64,000 bases of DNA from Morella rubra (lineage: Eukaryota > Streptophyta > Magnoliopsida > Fagales > Myricaceae), in contig CM025849.1 of NCBI GenBank assembly GCA_003952965.2, forward strand, positions 24,127,849 through 24,191,848. The letters run 5' to 3'. The notes below the pieces were generated by a model, which saw only the letters and a program-made list of their open reading frames with translations, did no database searches and was not told the origin of the DNA. Below, piece after piece: positions 34,133 through 44,562 of the stretch (its first letter is position 1; each line of letters starts with the position of its first letter). The translations under genes were made by a program, and so were the position numbers.

Positions 34133-35844
34133 TAAATATTTCAATCGGATGATGCCGTATTTTAGCCTAGCTCAACAGATGAGTGATGGCTTGGAATCAA
34201 GCAACTCTTTAGATTATCGAACCTCACACGAGGTAAAGCTAAACGAACGGATTCTTTTTATGGGGATAGCAGCTTAAGTCAGTATTTGCAAAGTGTGATT
34301 TCAAAGGTAACAGAGGGCTCTCTATTAGATTTTTAATGGCTCGGCGGGCACAGGTGGAAGCGGATTCTGATTTCGAGTGGGTTAGAGAGAAGGCCACATG
34401 CTTGGACGCTGAATGGTCGGGCACAGTTTCAGCAGGAGGCATGGCCGAAGTGGCGGTCCTGGTTTAGTTGGATGCCAAGGGGCATCTATAGTGTGTTTCG
34501 GGCTTCGTGCTGTAGACTGGGTCCGAGAGGAAAAGCCCCTCAACAGTCAAAGCCTCTTTGCAGTTCCTCTCCTTGGTATGTTGGGCCGAGCTTGGACGGA
34601 TGGGCCGCAGCCCTCACAATCTAATATTTGGGGCGGGACACGAAAACGGTGGAAATTCTGCAGCGACAGACGCCTACGCGTCTTTACTTGCCAGTTCTTA
34701 CCTATAGGTGCAGTTGAAAAGAGAGACAGCTAGCTGGTCCTACTTTTTCAAATAGCTATGCATTTGTGGCGACCAGACGCCCATAAACTTTACCAAATCA
34801 CAAAATGCACATCCGACATCTACTTGTCAAGCGAGATCCAAAATATGTTATGCGCAAATTGAATAGAAGGATTGTATCTCTCTTGGTCCGCATGCAACAC
34901 TTGGCCACGTTAAATGTTCAGAGAGCTAATCAACAAGGAAAGTTCTGGGAATCTCATATCTGATACCCGACGATTGTAGATCACGATTTAATATTTATTG
35001 TTTTATCCAATTCTCGAGATTCATATGGGAATTTATTGGTAGCCAAGGTAACAATTGAAGAGACTTTTTTTTTTTCCTGAAAATTCACGTGTATTTCTTT
35101 CTTGGTCCGCATACATTTGGGCACGTTCTATTAAATTTAAAGTCTATTTTATAGAGTTTTCTTTTCGAGGAATGTAGTGAGACATTTATGTTTATGTGTG
35201 TTGACACATTTACTATTGTTGGATGAATTCGGTCACTCTCTCTTATCTTTTCACCAAACCATTAAGATTTCTCGTTGTCCCAATGCAACCCTTCACTTCT
35301 CTAATGCAACCTTTCACTCCTCCTATACAAGCCTTAATCTTTCCATGCAGGTGGTCACGTTCGCTAACGCTTCTCTATATCTTCTCTCCTCAAACAAATT
35401 CCTCCTTGGTCATATGAAAAGTTTCATTTATCTTGTTGAAATTATATGATAATTATTTGTAACCTCTCCCCAAATTCTATATATACTTTAGCCTACCTCT
35501 CAAGTAATTCATTCCATCATATCCTACCTAAACCCACGAAGAAAGAGTGTTCCTAATTTTGTCTCCAACAATTTTCATAGTTTGTAAGTGTCGGCCTATC
35601 TAAATTGTATTATCTCATTTTTCAATTAATAATAAGCATGTTTCTTCTTTTAGTTTGATCTCTTCTGTTTTGATTATATGTCTTTGAACTAGTATGACTT
35701 TGTTACACTAGTTAAGAATAGATTGTTCCAGTGGATTTAGACATTATATTTCCCAATGATGAGAGAGGTAATCAGGAAAGAAAGTTCTGGGATGGGATTG
35801 CACCAATCGTATTCCCAATATGCTTACATTATGTTTAAATAATC
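34133..35844. other. Right-arm insertion: GC-richer segment and TTGGTCCGCA motifs
   Basis: 34320-34740 is richer in G+C than its surroundings, with short frames on both strands (34239-34442 minus, 34413-34733 plus). No family is recognised. At 34883 and 35100 the motif CTTGGTCCGCAT followed by TTGG(C/G)CACGTT recurs. 35460-35640 resembles a promoter or leader (CTATATATACTTTAGCC near 35480), but no coding exon follows. Confidence 0.35.
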
Positions 35845-35893
35845 GCACATCGCGTGAATGAACTTAGTGGAGGATTTCATTCACGCGATGTGC
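35845..35893. repeat. Perfect 18-bp inverted repeat (hairpin)
   Basis: GCACATCGCGTGAATGAA at 35845-35862 is the exact reverse complement of 35876-35893, across a 13-base loop. The left arm of the large repeat keeps only one half (TTCATTCACGCGATGTGC near 22430). Confidence 0.85.
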
Positions 35894-36052
35894 AATTAAA
35901 TTTCTCTTACGCATCTTTCAGTGGTGTAGGTCCATCACTACCGAGAAGGCCGCATGCAGTTTCTTACTGAGATGTGTGTGGTCAAATGTTGCGGACCAGA
36001 AAGCAATACCGCGTAAACAATTATGTCTCATCTACCATTCCCATGAGACAAA

Positions 36053-36262
36053 AGGGTGTTTGTTTTAGAAAATTTGGGGTTGGAAAGTTGGCGGTATTAT
36101 TTGGAAAAAGTAAAAATTTTGTGGGAGTTGGTGAAAAAAGTAAAGAGAGAGAAAATTTTATTGAATATTATAATGAAAAAGAATTATTTGATGAAAAAAA
36201 ATATTATTTTATAATTTTTTAATGAGGCCAAAATTTTGAGGCCTGTCGAATTATTGGGAAAA
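36053..36262. mobile_element. Small insertion in the outer right arm, MITE-like
   Basis: The inverted-repeat match (CACTTTTTGTCTC...TAGATGA on the left) is broken here by about 200 bp of AT-rich DNA. It starts near GGGTGTTTGTTTTAG and contains ttggggttgg...gtgggagttggtg phrases. Exact ends and a target duplication were not fixed. Confidence 0.35.
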
Positions 36263-36448
36263 CAATGCCTCAAAAAGTGGTCAAGTGGGCATAAGAAGCA
36301 CCGAGATTCTCAAGGGAAGAAAAAGACTAGTAAATTCGATTAGGCAGAATGAGATCACCTGAAGTCAAGCAGAACTGCGGATAACTAGTGCTGTGGCTTT
36401 TTATATATAGGGAGAAGAGTCGTTATGGCTTTGGGTGCGGGTACGAAG

Positions 36449-37812
36449 TGTAAGAAGTATGTCCTAAAAATATTTTTATTTAATGATGATTATAAGATAA
36501 TTATTTCTTTTGTGTTTATCACATATGTTTTTTTATTTATGGGTATTGTGTTATGGCTTAAGATGTCACATAGTTTTATTGCTAAGTGACATTGTAGAAA
36601 AGTCATACCAATAATTAATCAATCTTATTATTTCGGTTCTTGTTACTTGCTTATTGATGTCGGTGACAGTTATGTGATGTAATAGGTCTACACTCGTTGT
36701 GCCTCTATTAATAGGATGATTGACTTTGTCATTGAGGTAGTGACCTTAAGCAAATGAGTGGAATTGTAAGAGTACAGCATGGGTAGTATCACTGATATAG
36801 AGAATGGTATTCAACACAATTAGCTTAGCTGAGAGGTTTATATGGATTGTTGAATGACCGATCAATGATCTTTATAGGTTAAATATTCAAAGTTGGGTCT
36901 AAATGCTCAATAAGGAATCCACTTCTTGTATATTCATTATATCACTCGACCAAGTCCAACATTCGAGCAATGTCTGTCCTATTGGCTCTAGTATGGTGGA
37001 AGGATAAATAAGTGTTGGATTTCACAAATCAATCTCAAATTCTCTTATGGGTAGAAGCCCAAAATTCTCATGTGATAGAGGGCTAGCTATTAGCCCTAAT
37101 TGTTAGTTTAGTTGGATCAGGACTCTTTAGGTAGAAAGGCTGCTATTGTGGAAATTGTGATTCGGAACACATTGGTCAAGTTATCTTCTGAATCGGTAGG
37201 ATATAAGGAATCCACTAGTCTTAAAGAGATAGTAACTCATTATAATAAATAGCTAGGGTTGAACTCTGGAAAATCACTAGCCAGTGTAATTAATAAATTG
37301 TTTTGGAAACAATTTAGTTACCATATTGGAATTAAGAATTATTGAGTTAGGATTTAATCGGTGATATTATTCTGATCCTATTAGTATGTGGAATATAGCA
37401 TGGTGGAAGATAAATAAGTTAATATTGTTAGCAAAAGGGATTTTTTAAAAATCTCATTTCTCGGGGGTTTGATGTTGATGGACATGATTACAATTAGTAG
37501 AAGCCTAAAATTCAATAAAAGATATAAGGGGTTAATGAAAAAGAGTTTTTTCATGTGATCCTACGATCGAGAGACCTAAAATTCACGCATACACAGCTAA
37601 CTCCTATGAGATAGTCTTGTGAATTGACTAATTTGTTAGTTTGAGAGTTGGGACTCAGGAGTTGTGAGCATGGAGAGGAAGGAGGTAGAACACTTGAGCT
37701 GCTATTGTGGAATCTCGGGATTGTGAGTTCGACAAGAACTTGAAGATTATCGAAGAATTCTCGGGATCTAAAAAGAGAATTGGTAAGTTAATTTTTCGCA
37801 GATAAACTTTCA
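36449..37812 (+). mobile_element. Solo LTR, 1364 bp
   Basis: Begins TGTAAGAAGTATG and ends AAACTTTCA (TG...CA). It is flanked by a perfect 5-bp duplication, CGAAG, at 36444-36448 and 37813-37817. There is no internal gag/pol, so this is a solo LTR left by recombination, Copia-like in style. A truncated relative lies at 12886-13383. Parts of the sequence (GGTGGAAG(G)ATAAATAAGT) occur twice within it. Confidence 0.8.
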
Positions 37813-37817
37813 CGAAG

Positions 37818-38371
37818 ACCCTAGTAGCCCCTCAAATTTTGAAGGGTTGATGGGTGCTCACCTATGACTGGACTGTTCACCGTCGGTCGCTTCGTCCTAA
37901 TCTGGTCACGAGTCAAATTTTCTAATCTGGGGCTAAAGTTTTGCCAAAGCTTCCAATTCCACCTCCCCCAACGATAGATTCCAATTTTGCAAAGCTCTGC
38001 GAAAGCTTTTGATTGACTTTTGTCGAGGTTGAGCTCTAGGCTTCTGTGTTTAAAATGGAAGAGATTTGATGCAATTACGGAGTTACCCTCATCCTGCCTT
38101 CTGTGTGGGGAACTACAAGGGGGCGTAACCGTTATTTACACAGTCCTGAAAATTCACCTGAGAATTTCATTGGAAGCAAAGATGAGGGCACGTGTCTGAA
38201 AATTCACATGAATATTCATTAGTAGGGAAGATGACAATTGGAGAGACTCTCCTTTTTATGACAGATCACATGGGAATTCAGATGGGAATCGGCATCAACT
38301 CATCAACGAAGACTGCAATCAAAAGAGAGATTATGTTTGTCGTTCTTAGGGTTATCTTCAATTGTTGTCAG
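37818..38371. other. Intergenic DNA
   Basis: No gene supported. The phrase CTGAAAATTCAC(C/A)TGA occurs at about 38145 and 38197, and with GGAGAGACT resembles 35030-35095, another trace of the duplicated modules nearby. Confidence 0.35.
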
Positions 38372-40460
38372 TAGGGTTGCACAACCGGAAATCCGGTCCA
38401 ATTTTTGGACCGGAATCCGATTGGACCGGATTTCCGGTTGTGCTTAAATAGAAGGACCGGACCGGTCCAAAGTGGTCCGGTTTGGACCGGTTTTTTTTTT
38501 TTTTGCAGCTCACATCTTAAAAAAAAAAAAAAGTGAATTCATTCAAATAAAGTTTCATTTCTAATCATTTTATGGTCAGATCATTAATGTTACTATGTTA
38601 GTATTAATAAATTTTGTTAAAAATCATTCTTCTAATTTTAATAAATATATATTTACTTAATACTTACCAAATGAATATATAATCAAAATAGCTATTATTC
38701 TTGTATTTTATCCAATTGCAGAGAGACTATAGTAATTAGTATAAGAGTATTCGATTCTAACCCCCCATCCCAATTTGAAATATATTGATATATAAAATAG
38801 GTGTTTATGAGAAAAATATATATCTTACATTCTTACTTATCATTCATGCATGATTACATTAGCTCTGACTTTCATTGATCTCCAAAAATTTTCTTGACTT
38901 AAGGTCGATATTTAATGCTTTGGACTGCCAGTCTGCAATTAGGTCTACATTCATATAAATTAAGGATCTAGTTCATAGCTTTAAAAATTAACTTGATTTC
39001 TCATATGTTTTCGAACAATGAGAAAAAGGTCGATCCATGAAATTAATTATTCTAATTGATTTTAGTTTAGTAGGGTCCTATACTATTTAGTATTTAGAAC
39101 ATGTATTTATGAACAATTAATTTCAATGTGATAAATAGTCCAGATAAATCAAATATATTGCATGAATTGTTTAACACACGCAACACAACCCCTAATATCA
39201 ATTGTTTAACACCCGCAACATAATTAGCATCACAATAGTTGCAAAATGCCCTGGGCGTGGTGGGTCACCAATATACTTCTTTGTAAAGGAAGTCCAAACC
39301 ATAGATTAATTCTTTCTTTTTGGTTTAGGTGGTTCACTACTTGGTGGGGGAATTTCTGAAACATCTTCCTCCTCAACCATCATATCCACATCCTCTAAAC
39401 TCAATCCCATATCATTACCAGTACTATCCGAATGATTACAAGAACGAGACATAGCTTTTGATCCCTATGTCATTGAAGCAAAACCATCAAGTCAAATATA
39501 TTGTAGAAAATTATTTGCACACTAATGAATGCATGAATATCAATTCAAATACACTTTAAATGATCCACATCCTCTTAATACTCTTATAACTAATATACTG
39601 TACATAAAGTTATTCAACTAAATATAGCTAAAGTTAAAATAATGATGGAAGACAAATTGTCATCTTCCAATTATTAATGCTAAATGGAATCAAAGTAATG
39701 TAAATAGAAGCCCAATCTTTACCCTAGCAATGTCATCCAATCAAGCAATGTCATCTAATAGCTTATCAAAAAAAATAAAAGAACACAATACTGACTACAC
39801 CCTACACACGCTTATCTTTGGAACCCATTAAAGCCAATTCATTGAATTTAATACGCATAACACACCACACACTATATAGTACCAAACTACCAATTTTTGG
39901 AATCCATTAACCCAATCAGTGAGGAACGGTAAAGGCAAAGCCATCATGTCAAAATCCTTACCAAAAGGCTGAAGAGAGGCTGGGCCGTGGGAGATGCTGT
40001 GGCTGGGCAGCGCTGTGGAGTGGGCGAGTAGGGGTTCAGGGTGTGGGTTTGGCTGCGTTGGGGAGGGGATTCGGGCTGATTGTACAGGAAAAAGAGGGGT
40101 CAGGGTTTGGGAGAAAGTATGGGAAGGATAGTGGGTGTGAATGTAGCTTTATATAGAACGGGAGTCAGGCCCGGGGGGTCTCGGATAGTCGCGCTGGGGG
40201 GGGGGTCTTAGGGGGGCTCGAGAGAGTCGGGGGACGAGGGGATAATGTTTTTTTTAAAAGTTTAAAAAATCATTAAAAATATATATTTTTTAATTAAAAT
40301 TAATAAATCCAGTCCGGTCCGGTCCAGATCAGTTTTCAAAAAGATCTGGACCGGATCGGACCAGATTTAACCGATTTTCAAATCCGGTTCGGACCGGACC
40401 ATAATTACTTTTTTAAAACCACAAAACCAGTCCTTTCCCGTCCGGTTTTGTGCAGCCCTA
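38372..40460. mobile_element. hAT element B
   Basis: Ends TAGGGTTGCACAACCGGA and CCGGTTTTGTGCAGCCCTA. The flanks GTTGTCAG (38364-38371) and GTTGTTAG (40461-40468) match at 7 of 8 positions, as expected for a hAT target duplication. ACCGG/CCGGT motifs are dense in both subterminal regions. A remnant of a transposase N-terminus lies at 39306-39452 on the minus strand. It belongs to the same family as 14714-16946. Confidence 0.8.
39306..39452 (-). pseudogene. hAT transposase N-terminal remnant
   Basis: Forty-eight codons from ATG at 39452: MSRSCNHSDSTGNDMGLSLE, an acidic stretch, then PPPSSEPPKPKRKN and a stop. In plant hAT transposases of this kind an acidic, proline/lysine-rich leader precedes a BED zinc finger. 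After the stop, another frame continues VWTSFTKKYIGD, resembling the start of that finger. The catalytic RNase-H-like and dimerisation parts are absent. The call fits its place inside a TIR-bounded hAT element. Confidence 0.5.
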
Positions 40461-41251
40461 GTTGTTAGGGTTTATCTTTACTTGTGTAGATTAAATACAC
40501 AGTCACAGATTTATTTTTTATTGGAATGAATATCGTAACCTATTTAAATTTGTGGGAGTTGTAAGAGCGTGGATGGGTCTGAGTTAACTCTTTGAAGTTT
40601 ACTTGTGTGTTAAGGGGGTTCACTCAGATGGTCTGTCATACAAGATTTCTTCTCGTTACTAAAAAAAAAAAAAAGAAAAAAAAGAGATGTGACTTTCAGA
40701 GTAATTGGCCACCAAAAGTTTAATACCATTTTTATTATTCCCACTAATTCGCTCACAAATCCACGTGTGCAATGACACTCATTTCACACGGCATGATGCG
40801 GATTGGGAGATGTGGGCCTAGAAAGACACTGTTTTTTTTTAATTCGTGCACATGTAGTTGACTTATGCCACATTACTACTTCCTATTAGTTTTTTTAACA
40901 GAGAGAGATGGAGAGATATTTTTTAAATGGAAATATTACCTCAAGGACACAAATCAAATTTATTTACCGGAAGGATATGTATATTTGTGATATTTGAATA
41001 CCACAGGAGTATGAGATGCATTTAAGCGTTTTTATATAATTAATTTTTAAATGTATTTAAATATTTTTTCTTTTCTGTTTTTTTGTAACTCACATAACTT
41101 TTTTCATTTTCACAAATCTTAACCACCTCAAAATTTGTCACACAAACACTGATATATATATATATATATATATTGTCATACTCCCTGATTATCCAATTTG
41201 AAAGTAACAAGAACTTGTACCTACTAAGCATTAAATAAATACTAATAGTAT
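40461..41251. other. Intergenic DNA
   Basis: No gene recognised. An A-run lies near 40660 and a (TA)n microsatellite at 41152-41173. Frames on the minus strand (41040-41408) are AT-rich and lack family features. Confidence 0.4.
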
Positions 41252-41490
41252 CGAGGCTCAGGTCTTCAAGAAGCATAAATTCGTTATAAATAATAGTAGC
41301 TAGCGAGGCTCGGTACTGAATACAGCCTGTTCTTCGGCGGCCGGTAACTGAGAAGCTCTTCCCGAAGGGATTTTCTAGCGGCGGCTGTTTTGAGAGGAAG
41401 CCAGGCAAGCCCCTATGTAATTTTTCTTCGTTTTTGCATTACCTTTTTGCTTTCCATCAATGTATATATGCATATTGTAAAGTTTGATTG
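41252..41490 (+). repeat. CRR42 upstream module without the gene (copy 4)
   Basis: Matches 30990-31235: GGCTCAGGTCTTCAAG, AATTCGTTATAA, CTGAGAAGCTCTTCCC, AGCCAG and TGTAATTTTTCTTC. The match ends near 41490, and no CRR42 coding sequence follows. Confidence 0.65.
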
Positions 41491-42094
41491 AACGGCCGGG
41501 GTTACTAGAAAAATAGGGAAGAGAATTTAAGTAACCCATAATATTCTACGACAACAAAGTAAACCATAAAAAATAGTGTTGAATGTGGACTGTAGTCGTG
41601 GTTTATACTTCCACCCGAGACTCTTTGGTAACATTAACTTAACGAAAAAACAAAATTTTTTTTTTTGTTAACGTTAACTGAAGGAAGAAATATATTTTTA
41701 CTTGAGTTTTAAAAACCATTTGGGATCAATTTTCGAGTTCAGGTTTCTAGCTAGATCTTAGAACGTAGACTATTTGAAACCATATTTTGGTCGTTGTTAG
41801 AAATCTCACCACTAAAGCCCTGGCTTTTCTCTTGTAGTGAGAAAGACGCGGTACATGAATTTATTAGACCACAATCGTGTTGCATATTATGTCTTTGCAT
41901 GTGATTAATACACTGATTGCCCCCGTGATCTTCTATGTATTAATTGTCCTTCATAGATGTCTCAACTATGTCGACGTATCACCAAAAGATTAAATGTTAG
42001 TTTATAATTTGCATATAGTTTTGGAATTCACCACTATAAATTAATTACTGTCTTCCATTATGCTCCTAACACCATTTATACATACTGATAGATT
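41491..42094. other. Intergenic DNA
   Basis: No coding or RNA gene was seen. It lies between the CRR42 module and the first UBN2-like unit. Confidence 0.35.
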
Positions 42095-42440
42095 AAAGAT
42101 GGAAGTAAAGGCTACCTTGTGCAAGAGTGCTCTTGAAGTTCTTGATAAAGACTAATTACATAAGTTGGAGTGTTCGGATGAAGACCTATTTGATGGCTCA
42201 TGATCTTTGGGATGTTATTGAAATAGAGACTGAATCTCCTAAGGAAGAAGATGATGAAGCTATTTGAGGGCTCAGAGTAAGAAGAATTTCATGGCTCTAC
42301 ATGTGATCAAGAATTCATGTGGACCCGAATTCTTTTACGAGATTAGGAAGATTAGTTCAGCCAAAACTGCTTGGTATAAATTGGCAGAAATATACAACAA
42401 TATGCCTAAAAATACCAACTCAGGTATCTTTCTTTTCTTC
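42095..42440 (+). pseudogene. UBN2/DUF4219 (Gag-like) unit 1
   Basis: The plus strand reads, with two frame changes, LEVLDKD, then NYISWSVRMKTYLMAHDLWD, then SKKNFMALHVIKNSCGPEFF and EIRKISSAKTAWYKLAEIY. The W-S-V-x-V/M-K-x-Y-L...D-L-W pattern is that of the DUF4219/UBN2 module of Copia-type Gag polyproteins. Similar modules also occur, from memory, in front of ankyrin/PGG proteins of some woody plants. It is the first of three tandem units, each followed by a CT-rich tail, on the same strand as the ankyrin exons downstream. Frame changes show decay. A plain retrotransposon origin is the alternative, but no protease, integrase or reverse transcriptase is nearby on this strand. Confidence 0.55.
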
Positions 42441-42485
42441 TCTCCTTAATTTTTTTTTTCTCATCCTCTCCCTTGTCTCCAATTG

Positions 42486-42800
42486 ACCAATTCATATACT
42501 CAACAAAGGTTACCTTGAGTGCAGTTGTTCAAGAAGTTCTTAATGGAGATAATTATGAGCATTGGAGTGCTCAAGTAAAAGCCTATTTGATGGCTCATGA
42601 TCTATGGGACATAGTCGAAGCAACAACACCGAACCTCCTAAGCAAGAAGATGAATTTGCCTTCAAGCTTGGAGGAAGAAGAATTTTTTGGCCTTACATGT
42701 GATCCAAAATTCTTGTGGAAAATTTTATGAGTTTGAGTGCGATATGTTAGCAAAAGATGCTTGGGATGAGTTGGAAAATTGCAGATTGAGCCTAAAAGAA
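42486..42800 (+). pseudogene. UBN2/DUF4219 (Gag-like) unit 2
   Basis: Reads TLSAVVQEVLNGDNYEHWSA, then QVKAYLMAHDLWDIVEATT, and then a shortened, frame-shifted remainder (FGLTCDPKFLWKIL, and after the stop YELAWDELEN-like codons). It is clearly related to units 1 and 3. A (CT)n microsatellite at 42811-42855 follows, in the position where unit 1 has a CT-rich tail. Confidence 0.55.
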
Positions 42801-42811
42801 TAGAGTCAGGT

Positions 42812-42855
<44 letters not shown>

Positions 42856-42899
42856 ATTCCCTTTTCGCTAGCTCTTGTAATCTCCCTATACATGATTCA

Positions 42900-43210
42900 A
42901 ATGCTGAAACAAAGGTTGTTTTGAGTCCAGTTGTTCGTGATGTTCTCAACAAAGATAATTATGACTATTGGAGTGTTCAGATAAAAACATATTTGATGGT
43001 GCAAGATCTTTGGCACACTATCGAATCATCAATTGAACCTCCTAAGCAAGAAGATGATGAGTTGCTTTTAAGGCTTGGACCAAGAAGAACTTGATGGCTT
43101 TACAAGTTATCCAAAATTCATGCGAGCCATAATATATCATATGAGATTAGGGAGATTACCTTAGCCAAAACAGCTTGGGATACTTTGAAGGAAAAATACG
43201 GTATTGACTC
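42900..43210 (+). pseudogene. UBN2/DUF4219 (Gag-like) unit 3
   Basis: Reads VVLSPVVRDVLNKDNYDYWS, then VQIKTYLMVQDLWHTIESS and PPKQEDDELL, then after a frame change SYEIREITLAKTAWDTLKEK. It follows the (CT)n tract of unit 2 and is itself followed by TCTCTTGCTCTCTCTCGC. The three units have the same order of sub-motifs and a period of about 400 bp, so they arose by tandem duplication. Confidence 0.55.
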
Positions 43211-44562
43211 ACATCTCTTGCTCTCTCTCGCTAGCTATTAATGCAGTTGCTCAAACATTTGTGTATATTAGGATCAAAATCTGCAAGATAATTATGAACC
43301 TGTTGATAAGAAAATTAAAAGAAAAGAAAAAGACCTCATTTGCCACTTGCTAATTTTATCTGTGTATACACAAAAATGGTTTGCACATGCATGTTATATC
43401 TCGTAACTACTACAGCGTTATATATATATATGGCGCATAGATCGATCTCTTACTTATACACATTTAAGATAATAGTTTAGCTCATGATTTAGATTATATA
43501 TCTTAGTAGAGCTCGAGCCCTACATCTACAAGTTTCTACCTGGTCAGCTTCAACAATGATCAATACTTGGTTCAATTTATCGACATTAGAAGTCTAATGA
43601 AGAAATTAGCATTTGCCTTCTTCCACTAACTTCACGTTCTTTGATGCATTGGTCTATTTTCCCGATGTCATGCCTATCCAGTCACGCGAGCCCATTGAAC
43701 TAAAGTGTTTTGATGCAAACAAGATTGATGTTTTTAATATTAGTGACGGTACAAATTAGGGATATATAAAAACTAATCAATATCTAGTATTCTCTTTACA
43801 TGTTTTACATATATACGTTTGCTTTGAGAACTTCATTTTATAAGATGATTTCTAAAACTAATTAAGGACATAAAAAATTATTTTATTAATCAGAACCAAG
43901 TTCCCTAGTGTTTGGTTGGCGTCATGTTTGGGTTTAATTTGTTTAATAATATTCTTATGCACATTCAGTTTTTACTCCTAATTAGCATGCATGGTAAACA
44001 ACTCACCAATGTATTATTTATTATTTTGGGACATGTTGTAATGGTGTTATTAGTTATTAACAAAGCAAACACATTCCCGGCCCGAAGGATATTACTTTCT
44101 AATAGAACGCATAATGTATAAGCGGAAGAATGTACGTGTAAGGCTACTAGTAGCAATCCTTTAGTAGATAATTTGGAAAACTTACCTTTCCTTTGTTTTT
44201 TTGGGTTACACTTGACACATTGCACTTTATATGATCTATAGGTTTACATTTTGCAGTACGCCATGCTAAAATTAGACGGTTAAGATGTGTGGCACATTCT
44301 AATTCATTGACTTAGTGGTGCGATTTTAATTTTGGGTGCAAATTAAGTGTAAACCATAGGCAGTTTGGGATGCAAATTAATTTTAAAACAGCTTCAAATG
44401 ATATTAATCCCAGAAAAAGATAGAAAAAATAGAAATCTTCTCTGTATAGCTATAAATTGTTTACACAAGTTGAACAATAATTTTCTCTATTTAAGCTCCA
44501 CGCTAGCTCATGATCATCACTTTCCTTGACATTGGTTTCTTGATATTGCTCTTCACTAGCCA
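43211..44562. other. Intergenic or intronic DNA between the UBN2 units and ankyrin exons
   Basis: No gene recognised. If the UBN2 units and ankyrin exons once formed one gene, this is its intron. A frame at 43912-44121 shows no family feature. Confidence 0.4.

Larger units (their letters stand above)
27980..36300 (-). repeat. Right arm of the large inverted repeat (with extra DNA)
   Basis: Reverse complement of 22180-26875. Homology is continuous from 27980 to about 32405 and resumes at 35845-36300. The intervening 32405-35844 has no counterpart in the left arm. A smaller insert lies at about 36053-36262. Confidence 0.8.

Noticed and set aside
34420-34470. tRNA-like phrase GGCATGGCCGAAGTGGCGG
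   Set aside because: No cloverleaf arms or T-loop (GGTTCGAATCC) at the expected distance.
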